The notes beneath the pieces were generated by a model. It did no database searches. It was not told the DNA's origin and saw nothing but the letters and a program-made list of their open reading frames with translations. Shown here in pieces: positions 55,635 to 64,000 of a stretch of DNA of 64,000 nt; position 1 is the stretch's first letter; every line of letters begins with the position of its first letter. Location: NCBI GenBank assembly GCA_902530635.1, contig CACABC010000002.1, positions 1 to 64,000 of the forward strand, read 5' to 3'. Source of the stretch: an uncultured Pelagibacteraceae bacterium. GTDB taxonomy: Bacteria > Pseudomonadota > Alphaproteobacteria > Pelagibacterales > Pelagibacteraceae. A program made the position numbers and the translations under genes.

Positions 55635-56402
55635 TTATTTAAAACCATATTTTTTTAATGAATTTATTGAAATTAGAAAAATTGATTTTAAATTTTGAAA
55701 AATTGTAAATTTGTTATGATTTTTATTTATATGCCAAATCCAAAATACATTTCTTATTTTACTACTTTGTAATGAATTACTTGTAATTCTATAATACATC
55801 AATACATTTGGACACTTAAAAGCATTACCGATTTTTTTTAAAATTTCACACTTATAAAGATAATCTTCACATACCTTTAAATTCTCAAATTTAATTTCTC
55901 CTAAAACTGATCTTTGAATTATTACAGAACTCATAGCAATAGAAGTATTTTTAGTAAATTTTTCAAAATTAAAAGATGAGGGAACAATTACTTTTTTTTT
56001 TAAAGATTCATTTCCATTTTTTTCAGTAAATGGAACATAGTCTGAATAGGAAAAACTGTAATTATTTTCTTCCATAAATTCAATTTGTTCTTTTAATTTG
56101 TCTTTATTCCAATAATCGTCCGAATCTAAAAAAGAAATATATTTAGAATATGTTTTATTAATAACATAATTTCTACAAAATCCTGGGCCTTCTGTTTTTT
56201 TTAGATTTATAATTGTTATATTTTTAATAGACTTAAATTTATCAATTATTATTTTTGAAATATCATTAGAATTGTCATCGATAATATAAAGATGCCATCT
56301 TTTAAATGTTTGATTAATAACCGAGTTTATAGCTTTCTCCAAAAAATTACCTTTGTTGAAATTTGGCATAATAATATCAACTAAATTATTTTCGTTAATC
56401 AT
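55635..56402 (-). CDS. Family 2 glycosyltransferase
   Basis: This GT-A fold transferase of 255 residues opens VDIIMPNFNKGNFLEKAINSV, with YIIDDNSND as the first acidic site, YISFLDSDDYWNKDKL as the DxD-like nucleotide-sugar site near residue 92, and GPGFCRNYVIN between them. The last part is variable. The acceptor is unknown; it lies in a row with two other transferases, so a capsule or O-antigen role is likely. It overlaps the next upstream gene by 8 bases. Confidence 0.88.
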   Translation of the reverse strand: MINENNLVDIIMPNFNKGNFLEKAINSVINQTFKRWHLYIIDDNSNDISKIIIDKFKSIKNITIINLKKTEGPGFCRNYVINKTYSKYISFLDSDDYWNKDKLKEQIEFMEENNYSFSYSDYVPFTEKNGNESLKKKVIVPSSFNFEKFTKNTSIAMSSVIIQRSVLGEIKFENLKVCEDYLYKCEILKKIGNAFKCPNVLMYYRITSNSLQSSKIRNVFWIWHINKNHNKFTIFQNLKSIFLISINSLKKYGFK

Positions 56403-57429
56403 ATTTTTTTTCCATAATTATTTTTGTCATTTCATTTAAAAAAAGTTTTTTATTTGGAAATTTATTATTAGTAATTTTTTCTTGTATATTTTTATAGTTG
56501 TTCATTATAAAATTAATTTTATTACTTAGGGACTCTGAATTTCTCTCTGCTACTAAAACTCCCTCTTTATTTCTCTTAACATATGATATTTCTGGAAAAA
56601 TTATGACTGGTCTTAACCTTGATAATGACTCGTCTAAAACTTGTGGATGACCTTCAGTATAAGACGGCAAAACAAATATGTTGTGCTGATCATATATTTC
56701 CATAATAGCTTCGTGATTTTTTTCAAAATGAACTATATTAACTTTTTCGTTTTCTAATTTTTTATCATGAAATTTTTCTGGATTAATAATTGTAATGGTA
56801 AAATCTAATTTTACTTTTTTTAGTATCTGTAACAGGGAAAAAATACCTTTTTCGACTCTTATTCTTCCAACATATAAAAGTTTAATTTTTGATAGATCTG
56901 GTGACTTTCTATTGTCAAACCAATTCTCATTAATTTGAGAGGGTGATACTATCTCTCCTTTTTTTCCTTTTAACAAATGTGATCTACAAGCAATCAATTC
57001 GGATTTCCAAGATACCAGACTAAACATAAAATGATAAATTATTGGTCCAAAAAATTTAGAATAATATTTGTATTCCTGATAACCATCACTTCTTAAATAA
57101 ACAAAAACTTTCTTTCTTAATAAAAATAATAATAAACAGATTATAAAACTATATGGGGATAAAGAAATTATTAAATACTTTTTATTAAGATTGATAGTTT
57201 TAAGAACTTTTAAAATATATGCGATTATTCCGCTGGAAATAACGATATTATTTAAATTTATTTTATGAGATGTTCTTACTAATTTGGATTTTCTGACAAA
57301 AAGTTCAATTTCAAAATCTTTACTTAAACCTTCTGGTATTGATTTCATGTCAATATTGTCACAAAAATAATTTTTTCCATCAAATTGAGTTTTTTCATTA
57401 CTAATTATTGCTAAATTTTCTTTTTCCAT
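56395..57429 (-). CDS. Family 4 glycosyltransferase
   Basis: This GT-B fold protein of 344 residues has a Glycos_transf_1 C-terminal domain: IKLLYVGRIRVEKGIFSLLQIL near residue 183, then HNIFVLPSYTEGHPQVLDESLSRLRPVIIF with the E(x7)E nucleotide-sugar motif. The N-terminal half is divergent and contains a hydrophobic stretch (YLIISLSPYSFIICLLLFLL) that could sit at the membrane. It belongs to the same polysaccharide cluster. Confidence 0.87.
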   Translation of the reverse strand: MEKENLAIISNEKTQFDGKNYFCDNIDMKSIPEGLSKDFEIELFVRKSKLVRTSHKINLNNIVISSGIIAYILKVLKTINLNKKYLIISLSPYSFIICLLLFLLRKKVFVYLRSDGYQEYKYYSKFFGPIIYHFMFSLVSWKSELIACRSHLLKGKKGEIVSPSQINENWFDNRKSPDLSKIKLLYVGRIRVEKGIFSLLQILKKVKLDFTITIINPEKFHDKKLENEKVNIVHFEKNHEAIMEIYDQHNIFVLPSYTEGHPQVLDESLSRLRPVIIFPEISYVKRNKEGVLVAERNSESLSNKINFIMNNYKNIQEKITNNKFPNKKLFLNEMTKIIMEKKYD

Positions 57430-57435
57430 GGGAAT

Positions 57436-58341
57436 TTAGGTAAAGCTAATTATTCTCTCAGCAATTTTTTCTGGAAGTATAAATAACAAAAACAACTTAA
57501 TTTTATTTATGTTGTTAGGATATTTTATTATTTTATAAAATAATGAAAAACTTCTTTCTTTTTTTATAAGAATAACATTTGAATAAAATTTTTCCCATTC
57601 ATTAAATACTTTTAAATTTTTTTTACCTCCAAACATATTTTTTGCTATTAATTCTTGATACCATGTACTGAATTGTTTTGATTTTTCACTAAAATATTTT
57701 TTTTGCATTTGGTTTTCATGTTGTCTATAAATTGCAATAACTTCTTGTATTGCTGCAAATTTATATTTTAAAGAAAATCTTAATACAAAATCCAAATCTG
57801 CTAACAAATTATAATGTGTTTTGAAGATTTTAGATTTATTTAAAAATTTCTTCCTAAGCATAATTGTTAATAAACCAACACTGTAATTTTTTAAAAGATC
57901 CTTCGTAATATAACCCTCTGGAAGCTTCTTTTCAGTGATTAATTGTTTTTTTCTAAACAAATTACTTTTATTTATTTTCATAAATTTTCCATAAACTAAA
58001 CCAACATTTGGATCTGCAAATTTTTTTATTTGTAGGGATAATTTGTTTGGAAGCCAAAAATCATCTTGGTCTAAAAAAGCTATAAACTCTCCTTTTGCTT
58101 TTTTAATTGCTGAATTTCTTGATTCATATAAACTTACTTTCTTTTTCCTAAAATAATATTTAAGTCTTTTGTCTTTAAAATTTTTAAAAATTTTTTCACT
58201 AGCATCTATTGAATTATTGTCCCAAAATATTAACTCCCATTTTTTATATTTTTGTTTTAAAACGCTTCGAATCGCTTCATTTAAAAAAGTCTCTCCATTG
58301 TGACAATTCATTATCACTGAAACAAGGCCCTTTGATTTCAT
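57436..58341 (-). CDS. Family 2 glycosyltransferase
   Basis: This 301-residue GT-A transferase opens VSVIMNCHNGETFLNEAIRSVL, with WDNNSIDASEK, SRNSAIKKAKGEFIAFLDQDDFW carrying the acidic sugar-nucleotide site near residue 93, and a Q-Q-R-like region YRQHENQMQKKYF. It is followed within 6 bases by the GT4 gene. Acceptor and donor unknown; likely surface polysaccharide synthesis. Confidence 0.88.
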   Translation of the reverse strand: MKSKGLVSVIMNCHNGETFLNEAIRSVLKQKYKKWELIFWDNNSIDASEKIFKNFKDKRLKYYFRKKKVSLYESRNSAIKKAKGEFIAFLDQDDFWLPNKLSLQIKKFADPNVGLVYGKFMKINKSNLFRKKQLITEKKLPEGYITKDLLKNYSVGLLTIMLRKKFLNKSKIFKTHYNLLADLDFVLRFSLKYKFAAIQEVIAIYRQHENQMQKKYFSEKSKQFSTWYQELIAKNMFGGKKNLKVFNEWEKFYSNVILIKKERSFSLFYKIIKYPNNINKIKLFLLFILPEKIAERIISFT

Positions 58342-58372
58342 ATATAATTAATTGTTTATCTTAAAAATAATA

Positions 58373-58939
58373 TTAATTGGGAGGATATTCCGTTTTTCCA
58401 ATTATTAAATCTACTAAAGACAATAGAAGTATTTGGTGAACATTTTCTATGTGATTATAAGCTTTGCTATTAACCCAAAAATTAATATCACCAAGCTCAG
58501 CTAAATTGTTGTTTTTATCATTTCCAGTAAATGTAATAATTTTTTTAATTTTTTTCTTTCTCGCATACTTCGCGCCATTAGTCATATTTGGAGAATTTCC
58601 GCCGGCCGAAATTAATATTAAAGAATCTCCTTCATCGCCATAAAACTCTATTGCCTTTTCGACCCATCTTTCGTAACCGTAATCATTAGAAAAACAAGTT
58701 AGCAAATCAGATTCGTTATAATTTGTACATCTGACTCTTGCATTTTTAGTTAAATCCACACTGAAATGACTTGCTATTGCGGCGCTACCTCCATTTCCAA
58801 AAATCATTGTTTTTTTTCCTTCAGATTGAGTTTTTTGTAAAATTTCTTTTACTTTTACCAGATCCTCAAAATACTTTTCGTTGTTTAATAGATCTTTTAA
58901 ATCACTAAAGTATTTTTTCAAAAATTTAAGGTCTGACAT
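58373..58939 (-). CDS. SIS-domain sugar isomerase, GmhA-like
   Basis: This 188-residue protein is similar to sedoheptulose-7-phosphate isomerase. It has KTMIFGNGGSAAIASHFSVDLTKN near residue 41, LILISAGGNSPNMTNGAKYA near 107 and ITFTGNDKNN. It would make D-glycero-D-manno-heptose 7-phosphate or a related phospho-sugar. Its start overlaps by one base the stop of the kinase/nucleotidyltransferase gene, suggesting joint action in one activated-sugar pathway. Confidence 0.85.
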   Translation of the reverse strand: MSDLKFLKKYFSDLKDLLNNEKYFEDLVKVKEILQKTQSEGKKTMIFGNGGSAAIASHFSVDLTKNARVRCTNYNESDLLTCFSNDYGYERWVEKAIEFYGDEGDSLILISAGGNSPNMTNGAKYARKKKIKKIITFTGNDKNNNLAELGDINFWVNSKAYNHIENVHQILLLSLVDLIIGKTEYPPN

Positions 58940-59715
58940 TATTTTAGTTTTCCTTCTTCTCGCATTTTTTTTCTAATTTTTGTTGCGGAAATTTCTTGGA
59001 TATCTTGAGATAAGACAATTTCTTCAATTTTGTATCCGACTCCTCTACCATAACAAATATTAGTAATGTTTGGTACTAATGATATTTTAATACGATTTTT
59101 AAAATCTTTAAGAGCGATTTCTATATTTTTTTTTACTGTTTCAAAATCAAAAGGATTATCGCCTATACCTTTTACATCTCTAACCATAATATTTACTTGT
59201 CCTGTTTTTTTTACTATTTCTTCAAAAAGAGCTTGGTGTCCGCCATGCCACGGCTGCCATCTACCCAGCATTTGAGCTGTAGGCTTCCTATTATCCCATT
59301 TATAATTTGTTATTTGATCTGCAATTTTAATCGACCAAATTTCAGCATTTTGCTCTGTTACTCTTACATCATATTTTTCAGGTTTAACAAATATTTTATT
59401 TGTATCTTCAAATCTTCCTTTTTTTATTGTGTCTACCCAAATAATAAAGTCTGGGTTAAATAGCTCTCTTGCTTTTGGTGTAGGACAAACAAAGTCTGCT
59501 ACAACATGTGATCCCTCTTTTTTAAATTTCTCTGCTTTTTCTGCCATCCTCTTAGCTTGTCTAATTCTTCCTTCGGGAGAAAAATCCCAATCATTTGCCT
59601 CTTTTCTAACTTTGTCAGCATTTAGCCAGGTGGCACCAATTTTTGGAACAAGTTTATCTGCTAAATAGGTTTTTCCAGCACCGGGCAAACCCATTATTAG
59701 AATTTTTTTTTTCAT
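58939..59715 (-). CDS. Fused APS-kinase-like and nucleotidyltransferase protein
   Basis: This 258-residue two-domain protein has, at about residues 1-135, a P-loop kinase similar to CysC: ILIMGLPGAGKTYLADKL (Walker A 9-16), WLNADKVRKEAND, and HVVADFVCPTPKAREL. Residues about 145-258 form a cytidylyltransferase-type domain with HxGH in GRWQPWHGGHQALF (157-160) and ISATKIR (242-248). No sulfate-assimilation gene is near. Next to a GmhA-like isomerase it more probably activates a sugar or polyol phosphate for a glycan. Which substrate each half uses is not known. Confidence 0.82.
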   Translation of the reverse strand: MKKKILIMGLPGAGKTYLADKLVPKIGATWLNADKVRKEANDWDFSPEGRIRQAKRMAEKAEKFKKEGSHVVADFVCPTPKARELFNPDFIIWVDTIKKGRFEDTNKIFVKPEKYDVRVTEQNAEIWSIKIADQITNYKWDNRKPTAQMLGRWQPWHGGHQALFEEIVKKTGQVNIMVRDVKGIGDNPFDFETVKKNIEIALKDFKNRIKISLVPNITNICYGRGVGYKIEEIVLSQDIQEISATKIRKKMREEGKLK

Positions 59716-59721
59716 AAATTG

Positions 59722-60213
59722 TTAAGAGGTGACTTTATATTTATATGCTAAGTATAAATAGAGTACTCCCTCTATAAGTAAAGAGAAAAGTAATGTAGAT
59801 AACAAGCTTGAGGCAAAAAACGGAATTGCTAAAGTGTAGCAAGTTATAAGGCCTTCTAGGGTATAACCGTATGACCCAACTGTCCAGACACCAAAATTAG
59901 TTACTAAAAAAAATATGACTGCTCCAGTTAATGCACCTGGTATTCTAAAACTAATACTATTATTAAAGTAGATTGGAAGGAAACCAATTAACAAAACACT
60001 TCCCCATGTCCAGAGTATGAGGCTGTGAAAACCAATAAATAGATCTGTAATTGCAAAAGAAATTATCAAAAAAGCAATATATTTAAATCCAACAATGGCA
60101 GGAATATAGAAACTTAAAGCTAATAAACTCGTAAAATTCCAAGGGTGAGGTATAAAACGGCTAGCCGCCAAGCATAAAAATATACCCAAAAATATTTTCA
60201 ATTCTTTCGTCAT
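59722..60213 (-). CDS. DUF6580-family membrane protein, putative transport component
   Basis: This 163-residue integral membrane protein has about five hydrophobic helices. The N-terminal SRFIPHPWNFTSLLALSF and the following SFAITDLFIGFHSLILWTWG match the DUF6580 pattern (R-L-x-P-H-P-x-N-F-T and SDLxxGFH). The family is annotated as putative ECF-like substrate-binding transport proteins. It lies 9 bases after the BtuB-like gene, which is under a cobalamin riboswitch, so inner-membrane uptake of cobalamin or a precursor is a good hypothesis. Confidence 0.75.
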   Translation of the reverse strand: MTKELKIFLGIFLCLAASRFIPHPWNFTSLLALSFYIPAIVGFKYIAFLIISFAITDLFIGFHSLILWTWGSVLLIGFLPIYFNNSISFRIPGALTGAVIFFLVTNFGVWTVGSYGYTLEGLITCYTLAIPFFASSLLSTLLFSLLIEGVLYLYLAYKYKVTS

Positions 60214-60222
60214 GTATACTTT

Positions 60223-62193
60223 TTAATATACTCTTTTTAACCCAAAATTAAAAGTTCGACTCATTTGTGAATATTGGTGTGATTGCTCGTAATTTGCATC
60301 AAAAATATTTACTGCATTTAGAGTTAAGTCAAAATTTTCTGAAATTCTATAATCACTAGAAAATCCAAATGTAATATAATCGTCAAGCAACACATCTGTG
60401 AAAGAGTTATTGCTATTACCAAAATCTCTAGTTTCATCAACATATTTAATTAAAAAAGAGTTTGTCATACCAGGAAGAGTTTCGTGATTAATTTTTGAAG
60501 TAAATGTATTCCTTGGAACTCTAACTTTTGCATCTTGCATTCCAGACTTTAATGTACAACCTGCATAACAATTATTTGAGTCATATGAGTCTGTGTAAGT
60601 ATAATCAAAATCTATTCCAAATTTTTTATTTTTGGGTTTCCAATTTAACCCCAGCTCAATACCTTTTGCGTAATTTACACCATATGTATTTCCCATTTTC
60701 CAATTATTTCTATAATCAGAATTAAGAGGATTTTTTTGTTCAACATAAAAGTAAGCAATATCTAAATTTAAATCGAGAGCATCAAAGAAGGTTTCGTAGC
60801 CAAAATCGTAACTGTTTGCTCTTTCTGCATTTAAATCTTCAACCTTCATACCGGCGTATCCATCACCTGAATATGTTCCGCCGCCCGATGCATTTGTATT
60901 TCCGTTTGCGTAATGCAAATCATATAAAGAGGGAAATCTAATACCGGAACCAAAGGAAGATCTAAGCTTAGATTTATTATCTATTTTATAAGCCATTGTT
61001 ACTCTTCCACTTGGTTTACTACCAGTAGCAGAATGTTCATCATTTCTTAAACCTATTGTTCCGAATAATTTTTCACTTGGTCTAAATTGATAGTCAAAGT
61101 ATTGAGAGTAAATATGTTCATCCGCAGCCTTATCAAAGAATATTTGACTCCATCCTGTTGCTGATGGCGCATAGTCTCCATCGTATCTGGCTGCATCAAA
61201 TTCAGCATCTAAACCATAAACAACTCTATTATCTAAATTAAAATTGTAAGTTCCTGTAAAATTAAATGCATCTCGGTAACCAAAATAATTTTGAAACTTT
61301 CCTGTCGTTTCGGTTGTATTTCTCTCTATATATGTTTTGTTATAACTGAATGAATTATTAAATTTACCCTCATCATGTAATATTTTTAAAGAATACGTTC
61401 CTTCTGTATTTTCGCTTGCATCATTGACGTCTGTTGAAGCTGACGCTACTGCATCATATTGAAAGTCAGCGCTAACAAGTCTTAATGTATTTTCGATTTT
61501 TAAATTATCATTTAATTTAAAATCTAAACTTCCGTGTAAGCCATTGTTTTTATAGCTATCACTTTCATCGTTATCATTCATTGCTGAAATACCGTTAGTT
61601 AGAAAACGATTTATACCTAAGTAATAATTTATTTTATCATTTCCCCCATCTGCTGAATAATAAATACTATTTGTATCATTTGATCCTGATTGAAAAGTAG
61701 TATTTTGTCTAAATCCAGGTTTTCCTTTTTTTGTAAAAATGTGAATTGTTCCGCCAATTGCATTAGGACCATAAAGTGAACTTTGATTTCCTTTTAACAC
61801 TTCAACTCTATCAATTGACTGTTTCATTATATTTTGAAAATAAAAACTGTTATCTGGAGAACTTGGATCAGACATTTTTACCCCATCTATATAAACTGTG
61901 GAGTATCTTTTTTCTAATCCTCTCAGCTGAATTCCCATGTTAGTACCATGTCCACCATCTTGAAAAGTATTTGTGCTTCCAGACTCTTGGTCAATTATTG
62001 CACCAAGGAAACTTTCATTAGAATTTCTAATTGTTTCCCCGTCTATAACAGTAACTGTACTTCCGACTGTACTTAAAGACTGGGGTGATTTACCTGGTGA
62101 AATTACAATCACAGGTACATCTTTGGAAAATGCTTTATTAAAGAATATAAATATTATTAAAGCTGAAAATAATATTTTAATAATTTTTTGCAT
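60223..62193 (-). CDS. btuB: TonB-dependent outer-membrane receptor, BtuB-like
   Basis: This 656-residue receptor has a signal peptide (hydrophobic residues 5-22), a TonB-box-like segment VPVIVISPGKSP, a plug domain to about residue 155 (VTVIDGETIRNS, then IQLRGLEKRYSTVYIDGVKM and RVEVLKGNQSSLYGPNAIGGTIHIFTKKG), and a 22-strand barrel ending in aromatic Tyr after FNFGLKR. The upstream cobalamin riboswitch identifies the substrate class as B12. No tonB/exbBD lies in the window; energy must come from genes elsewhere. Intact by length and reading frame. Confidence 0.88.
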   Translation of the reverse strand: MQKIIKILFSALIIFIFFNKAFSKDVPVIVISPGKSPQSLSTVGSTVTVIDGETIRNSNESFLGAIIDQESGSTNTFQDGGHGTNMGIQLRGLEKRYSTVYIDGVKMSDPSSPDNSFYFQNIMKQSIDRVEVLKGNQSSLYGPNAIGGTIHIFTKKGKPGFRQNTTFQSGSNDTNSIYYSADGGNDKINYYLGINRFLTNGISAMNDNDESDSYKNNGLHGSLDFKLNDNLKIENTLRLVSADFQYDAVASASTDVNDASENTEGTYSLKILHDEGKFNNSFSYNKTYIERNTTETTGKFQNYFGYRDAFNFTGTYNFNLDNRVVYGLDAEFDAARYDGDYAPSATGWSQIFFDKAADEHIYSQYFDYQFRPSEKLFGTIGLRNDEHSATGSKPSGRVTMAYKIDNKSKLRSSFGSGIRFPSLYDLHYANGNTNASGGGTYSGDGYAGMKVEDLNAERANSYDFGYETFFDALDLNLDIAYFYVEQKNPLNSDYRNNWKMGNTYGVNYAKGIELGLNWKPKNKKFGIDFDYTYTDSYDSNNCYAGCTLKSGMQDAKVRVPRNTFTSKINHETLPGMTNSFLIKYVDETRDFGNSNNSFTDVLLDDYITFGFSSDYRISENFDLTLNAVNIFDANYEQSHQYSQMSRTFNFGLKRVY

Positions 62194-62294
62194 GTAGCAA
62201 GTTTTTTACCCTTTATTAACTTAAACTTTTTTGCCACTGCAAATTTTAAATTTGTAGAACTAGACTTTTCCTGGCCTTCATTCAACAGCGGACT

Positions 62295-62376
62295 ATACTG
62301 GGTGGCGCTCCGACTTTAACGGTTGCAGGAACAGCAAGTGAATTTCACACATATTTCCCACCATGCATTTCAGTAT
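62295..62376 (-). ncRNA. Cobalamin riboswitch upstream of btuB
   Basis: Read on the minus strand, the leader contains the conserved parts of the B12 box: GGTGGGAA, GTGAAATTCAC, GCTGTTCCTGCAACCGT and AGTCGGAGCGCCACC, in that order. A closing helix ATACTG/CAGTAT (62376-62371 with 62300-62295) and an inner GGTGG/CCACC stem are present. The remaining about 100 bases to the btuB ATG would be the expression platform, including a CAAATTT/AAATTTG hairpin. By established behaviour, bound cobalamin should shut off btuB and the DUF6580 gene. Control may be of translation, as no T-run terminator is seen. Confidence 0.88.
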
Positions 62377-62395
62377 GTTTTAATTTTAATGATGA

Positions 62396-62424
62396 TATTT
62401 ATTAAATTATTTTTTGATGGTCAA
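62396..62424 (-). promoter_or_regulatory. Candidate promoter of the btuB leader
   Basis: On the minus strand TTGACC (62424-62419) is followed after 17 bases by TAAATA (62401-62396). It would start transcription near 62389, just before the riboswitch aptamer. The match is moderate, but the position is right. Confidence 0.45.
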
Positions 62425-62461
62425 TATAAAAAATGAAAAATTTATACACTCTTTTATTTAA

Positions 62462-64000
62462 TTATACCATTTCGTCTGCGTATCCCTTTTTAAGATCAGA
62501 CGTGTCTGGAATATCACAGTATGGATTCTCAACTTTCTCGAAATCCTCTGCACCACCATGGGGATCTGCATCAGGTTTTGGCATGTAGGTTTCTAGATAT
62601 TCTTGCTTAAGAATTTTATAAATTCTACTTCCTTCTTCATCATTTTTTTCTGCTCTTTCTATTTCTTTCCATCTACTTTTAGGGAATTTAACATACAAGC
62701 TAAAACATTTTCTAATTTCGTCTATTTCGTGTGGTGGGTATTGAGGCATATATAATTGTGGTGACATGGTGTTACATTTAGTAATTGTTTTATGATCAAG
62801 ATAACCGAGATCCTCACACATTTTTCTTAATGGTGTTCCATGAAAAGGTATAAATGTATAGATATTTGCGTTTGTAGCATCTATTTGTCTGTTTATTTCA
62901 ATTGTATCAAACGCTAACTTTTTTGTTTCTGTTGGAAAACCAGTAATGTTATTTACACTGAAAGCAATCCCATATTTTTTTGGAATTTTTAACTTCTCGA
63001 TTATGTCTTTATTTTTCCACCTTCTATCAAGGATCCTTGATCTAAATTCTTCATTTCCATGTTCTACTCCAAAAGAAATTCTATGTAGGCCAACTTTAGC
63101 TAAATTGGAAATGTTATAATCTGTAATTGTTTCTGGTCTAGTTTGCATCCAGAAAGGAAGCTTTATATCGGAATAAATTTCACAAAATTCATCAAGCTCC
63201 TTTTTACTCATACCTAAAAATGTGTCAGCCCAAAAATACATGTATTCAACGTTATGAACTTCTTTGAAGTGTTTTAATTCTTTGTGAACCAAATCCATTC
63301 TTTTTTTTCTGTAAAAATTGTGACCAAGACCTTTGTATAGTTTAGCCTGATCCGGTGAGTTACAAAATGTACAAGTGAAAGGACACCCCCTGATTGTTTC
63401 AACTGGAAACATCTTGTAAACTTTTCCTGCCATAGGCCTGTAAAGTCTTTTGTCTTCAAAAATTGTAGTATCAATAATTGGGTTTTTGTTTATATCGACC
63501 GGTCTTGTAATTGAATTTTTTTTAATTTCTTTTCCTTTTTTCTTAACCCATAAATTTGTAACATTTGAATAATCTTCTCCTAGCTCGATTTTTTTACAAA
63601 GATCTATAAGTGCATTTTCTCCTTCGCCAACACAAACCAAATCTATAAATTCGTTTTCAATACATAAATCTGGTGCCATTGTCGGAAAAACACCACCAGC
63701 AATTACAGGTGTTTTGTTTTGTTGAATATATTTTTTTATTTCACCTAATAACTTTACACCTAACTCCCACATATCCTCTGTTGTGGATAGAGCAATTAAA
63801 TCTGGTTTAAATTTGTTTACTTGTTCTTTTATGTCATCTTGCCATTTAGTTTTTTTAGGAACTAATCCTCTTTTCACCATTTCTTTTGAAAATGGCACAA
63901 CATTTAAACCTTCTTCTTTTGTACCATCGGAGTTATTACCATGATCAGTTGAGTAATAAGTTGTGTCAAAAACTTCTATTTTGTGACCCTCTTTTTTTAA
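62462..64000 (-). CDS. B12-binding-domain radical SAM protein (5' end outside window)
   Basis: The frame is open from the stop at 62462 to the right edge, so at least 512 residues are visible and the N terminus is missing. The visible start LKKEGHKIEVFDTTYYSTD and the later PDLIALSTTEDMWELGVKLL and VIAGGVFPTMAPDLCIE belong to a cobalamin-binding domain; the radical SAM core has RGCPFTCTFCNSP (CxxxCxxC), YFWADTFLGMS and HRISFGVEHGNEEF. Such enzymes methylate or rearrange unactivated carbon atoms. Location beside btuB suggests it is a B12 consumer. A GTG at 63898 is not the true start. Confidence 0.88.
   Translation of the reverse strand, partial: LKKEGHKIEVFDTTYYSTDHGNNSDGTKEEGLNVVPFSKEMVKRGLVPKKTKWQDDIKEQVNKFKPDLIALSTTEDMWELGVKLLGEIKKYIQQNKTPVIAGGVFPTMAPDLCIENEFIDLVCVGEGENALIDLCKKIELGEDYSNVTNLWVKKKGKEIKKNSITRPVDINKNPIIDTTIFEDKRLYRPMAGKVYKMFPVETIRGCPFTCTFCNSPDQAKLYKGLGHNFYRKKRMDLVHKELKHFKEVHNVEYMYFWADTFLGMSKKELDEFCEIYSDIKLPFWMQTRPETITDYNISNLAKVGLHRISFGVEHGNEEFRSRILDRRWKNKDIIEKLKIPKKYGIAFSVNNITGFPTETKKLAFDTIEINRQIDATNANIYTFIPFHGTPLRKMCEDLGYLDHKTITKCNTMSPQLYMPQYPPHEIDEIRKCFSLYVKFPKSRWKEIERAEKNDEEGSRIYKILKQEYLETYMPKPDADPHGGAEDFEKVENPYCDIPDTSDLKKGYADEMV

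Noticed and set aside
58939..59715. Sulfate-assimilation adenylylsulfate kinase (cysC)
   Set aside because: Only the N-terminal half resembles CysC; the second half is a nucleotidyltransferase and the neighbours are glycan genes, so I did not use the cysC name.

Overview
The window is a compact, very AT-rich chromosome segment from a streamlined marine alphaproteobacterium, most probably SAR11 (Pelagibacterales). The reasons are the alphaproteobacterial gene orders (tolQRAB-pal-cpoB-tilS-ftsH-folP-glmM; DUF4164-zapA-fau-ymdB-yebC), the lysine/asparagine-rich proteins, nearly absent intergenic DNA, gene pairs that share bases of their stop codons, and a 5S rRNA gene standing apart from any 23S gene. 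Identification rests on recognising protein families by eye; no search was run.

Region by region: 1-38,750 is core genome: glycyl-tRNA synthetase, isoprenoid/quinone precursors (dxs, ispA, ispB), aroC, pdxH, a small ABC exporter with a GT17-like glycosyltransferase, rpoH, purA, thiD, glmM, folP, ftsH, tilS, the Tol-Pal envelope system, a RuvC-like nuclease, zapA, a tkt-pgk-fba carbon module, thiE, efp, suhB, rpmE, trcR, purE, rpsU, a cold-shock gene and the initiator tRNA gene.

38,691-about 46,500 is the most unusual part. The 3' two-thirds of the initiator tRNA gene (55 bp) occurs three times in direct orientation. Between copies 1 and 2 lies a 5.7-kb element (A) with a tyrosine integrase, a structured control region, a prim-pol/RepA-like replication ATPase, a terminase-small-subunit-like protein and several tiny genes, but no capsid, tail or large terminase. 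That is the gene plan of a phage satellite. Between copies 2 and 3 lies a 1.4-kb unit (B) with two overlapping membrane-protein genes and no integrase. Right of copy 3 is a probable decayed third unit (C). Every core copy is flanked by TGACACA direct repeats at conserved spacing, 48 bp from the CCA end on the right side, which look like integrase arm-binding sites. I read this as serial insertion of a minimal satellite and of non-autonomous cargo cassettes that may use the same integrase.

46,500-50,200 carries a small surface-modification island (PhyH-like dioxygenase, FkbM methyltransferase, TPR-GT41 glycosyltransferase). 50,200-55,230 has a FAH-family hydratase, an SDR-like protein, a transaldolase-like protein and the three-gene proton-translocating transhydrogenase. 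55,235-55,623 holds rpmJ, a lone 5S rRNA and tRNA-Val. From 55,635 onward there is a glycosyltransferase/SIS-isomerase/kinase-nucleotidyltransferase cluster, the likely edge of the surface-polysaccharide hypervariable region known beside the 5S gene in SAR11. The window ends with a cobalamin module: an adenosylcobalamin-type riboswitch, a BtuB-like TonB-dependent receptor, a DUF6580 membrane protein, and a B12-binding radical SAM gene running off the right edge.
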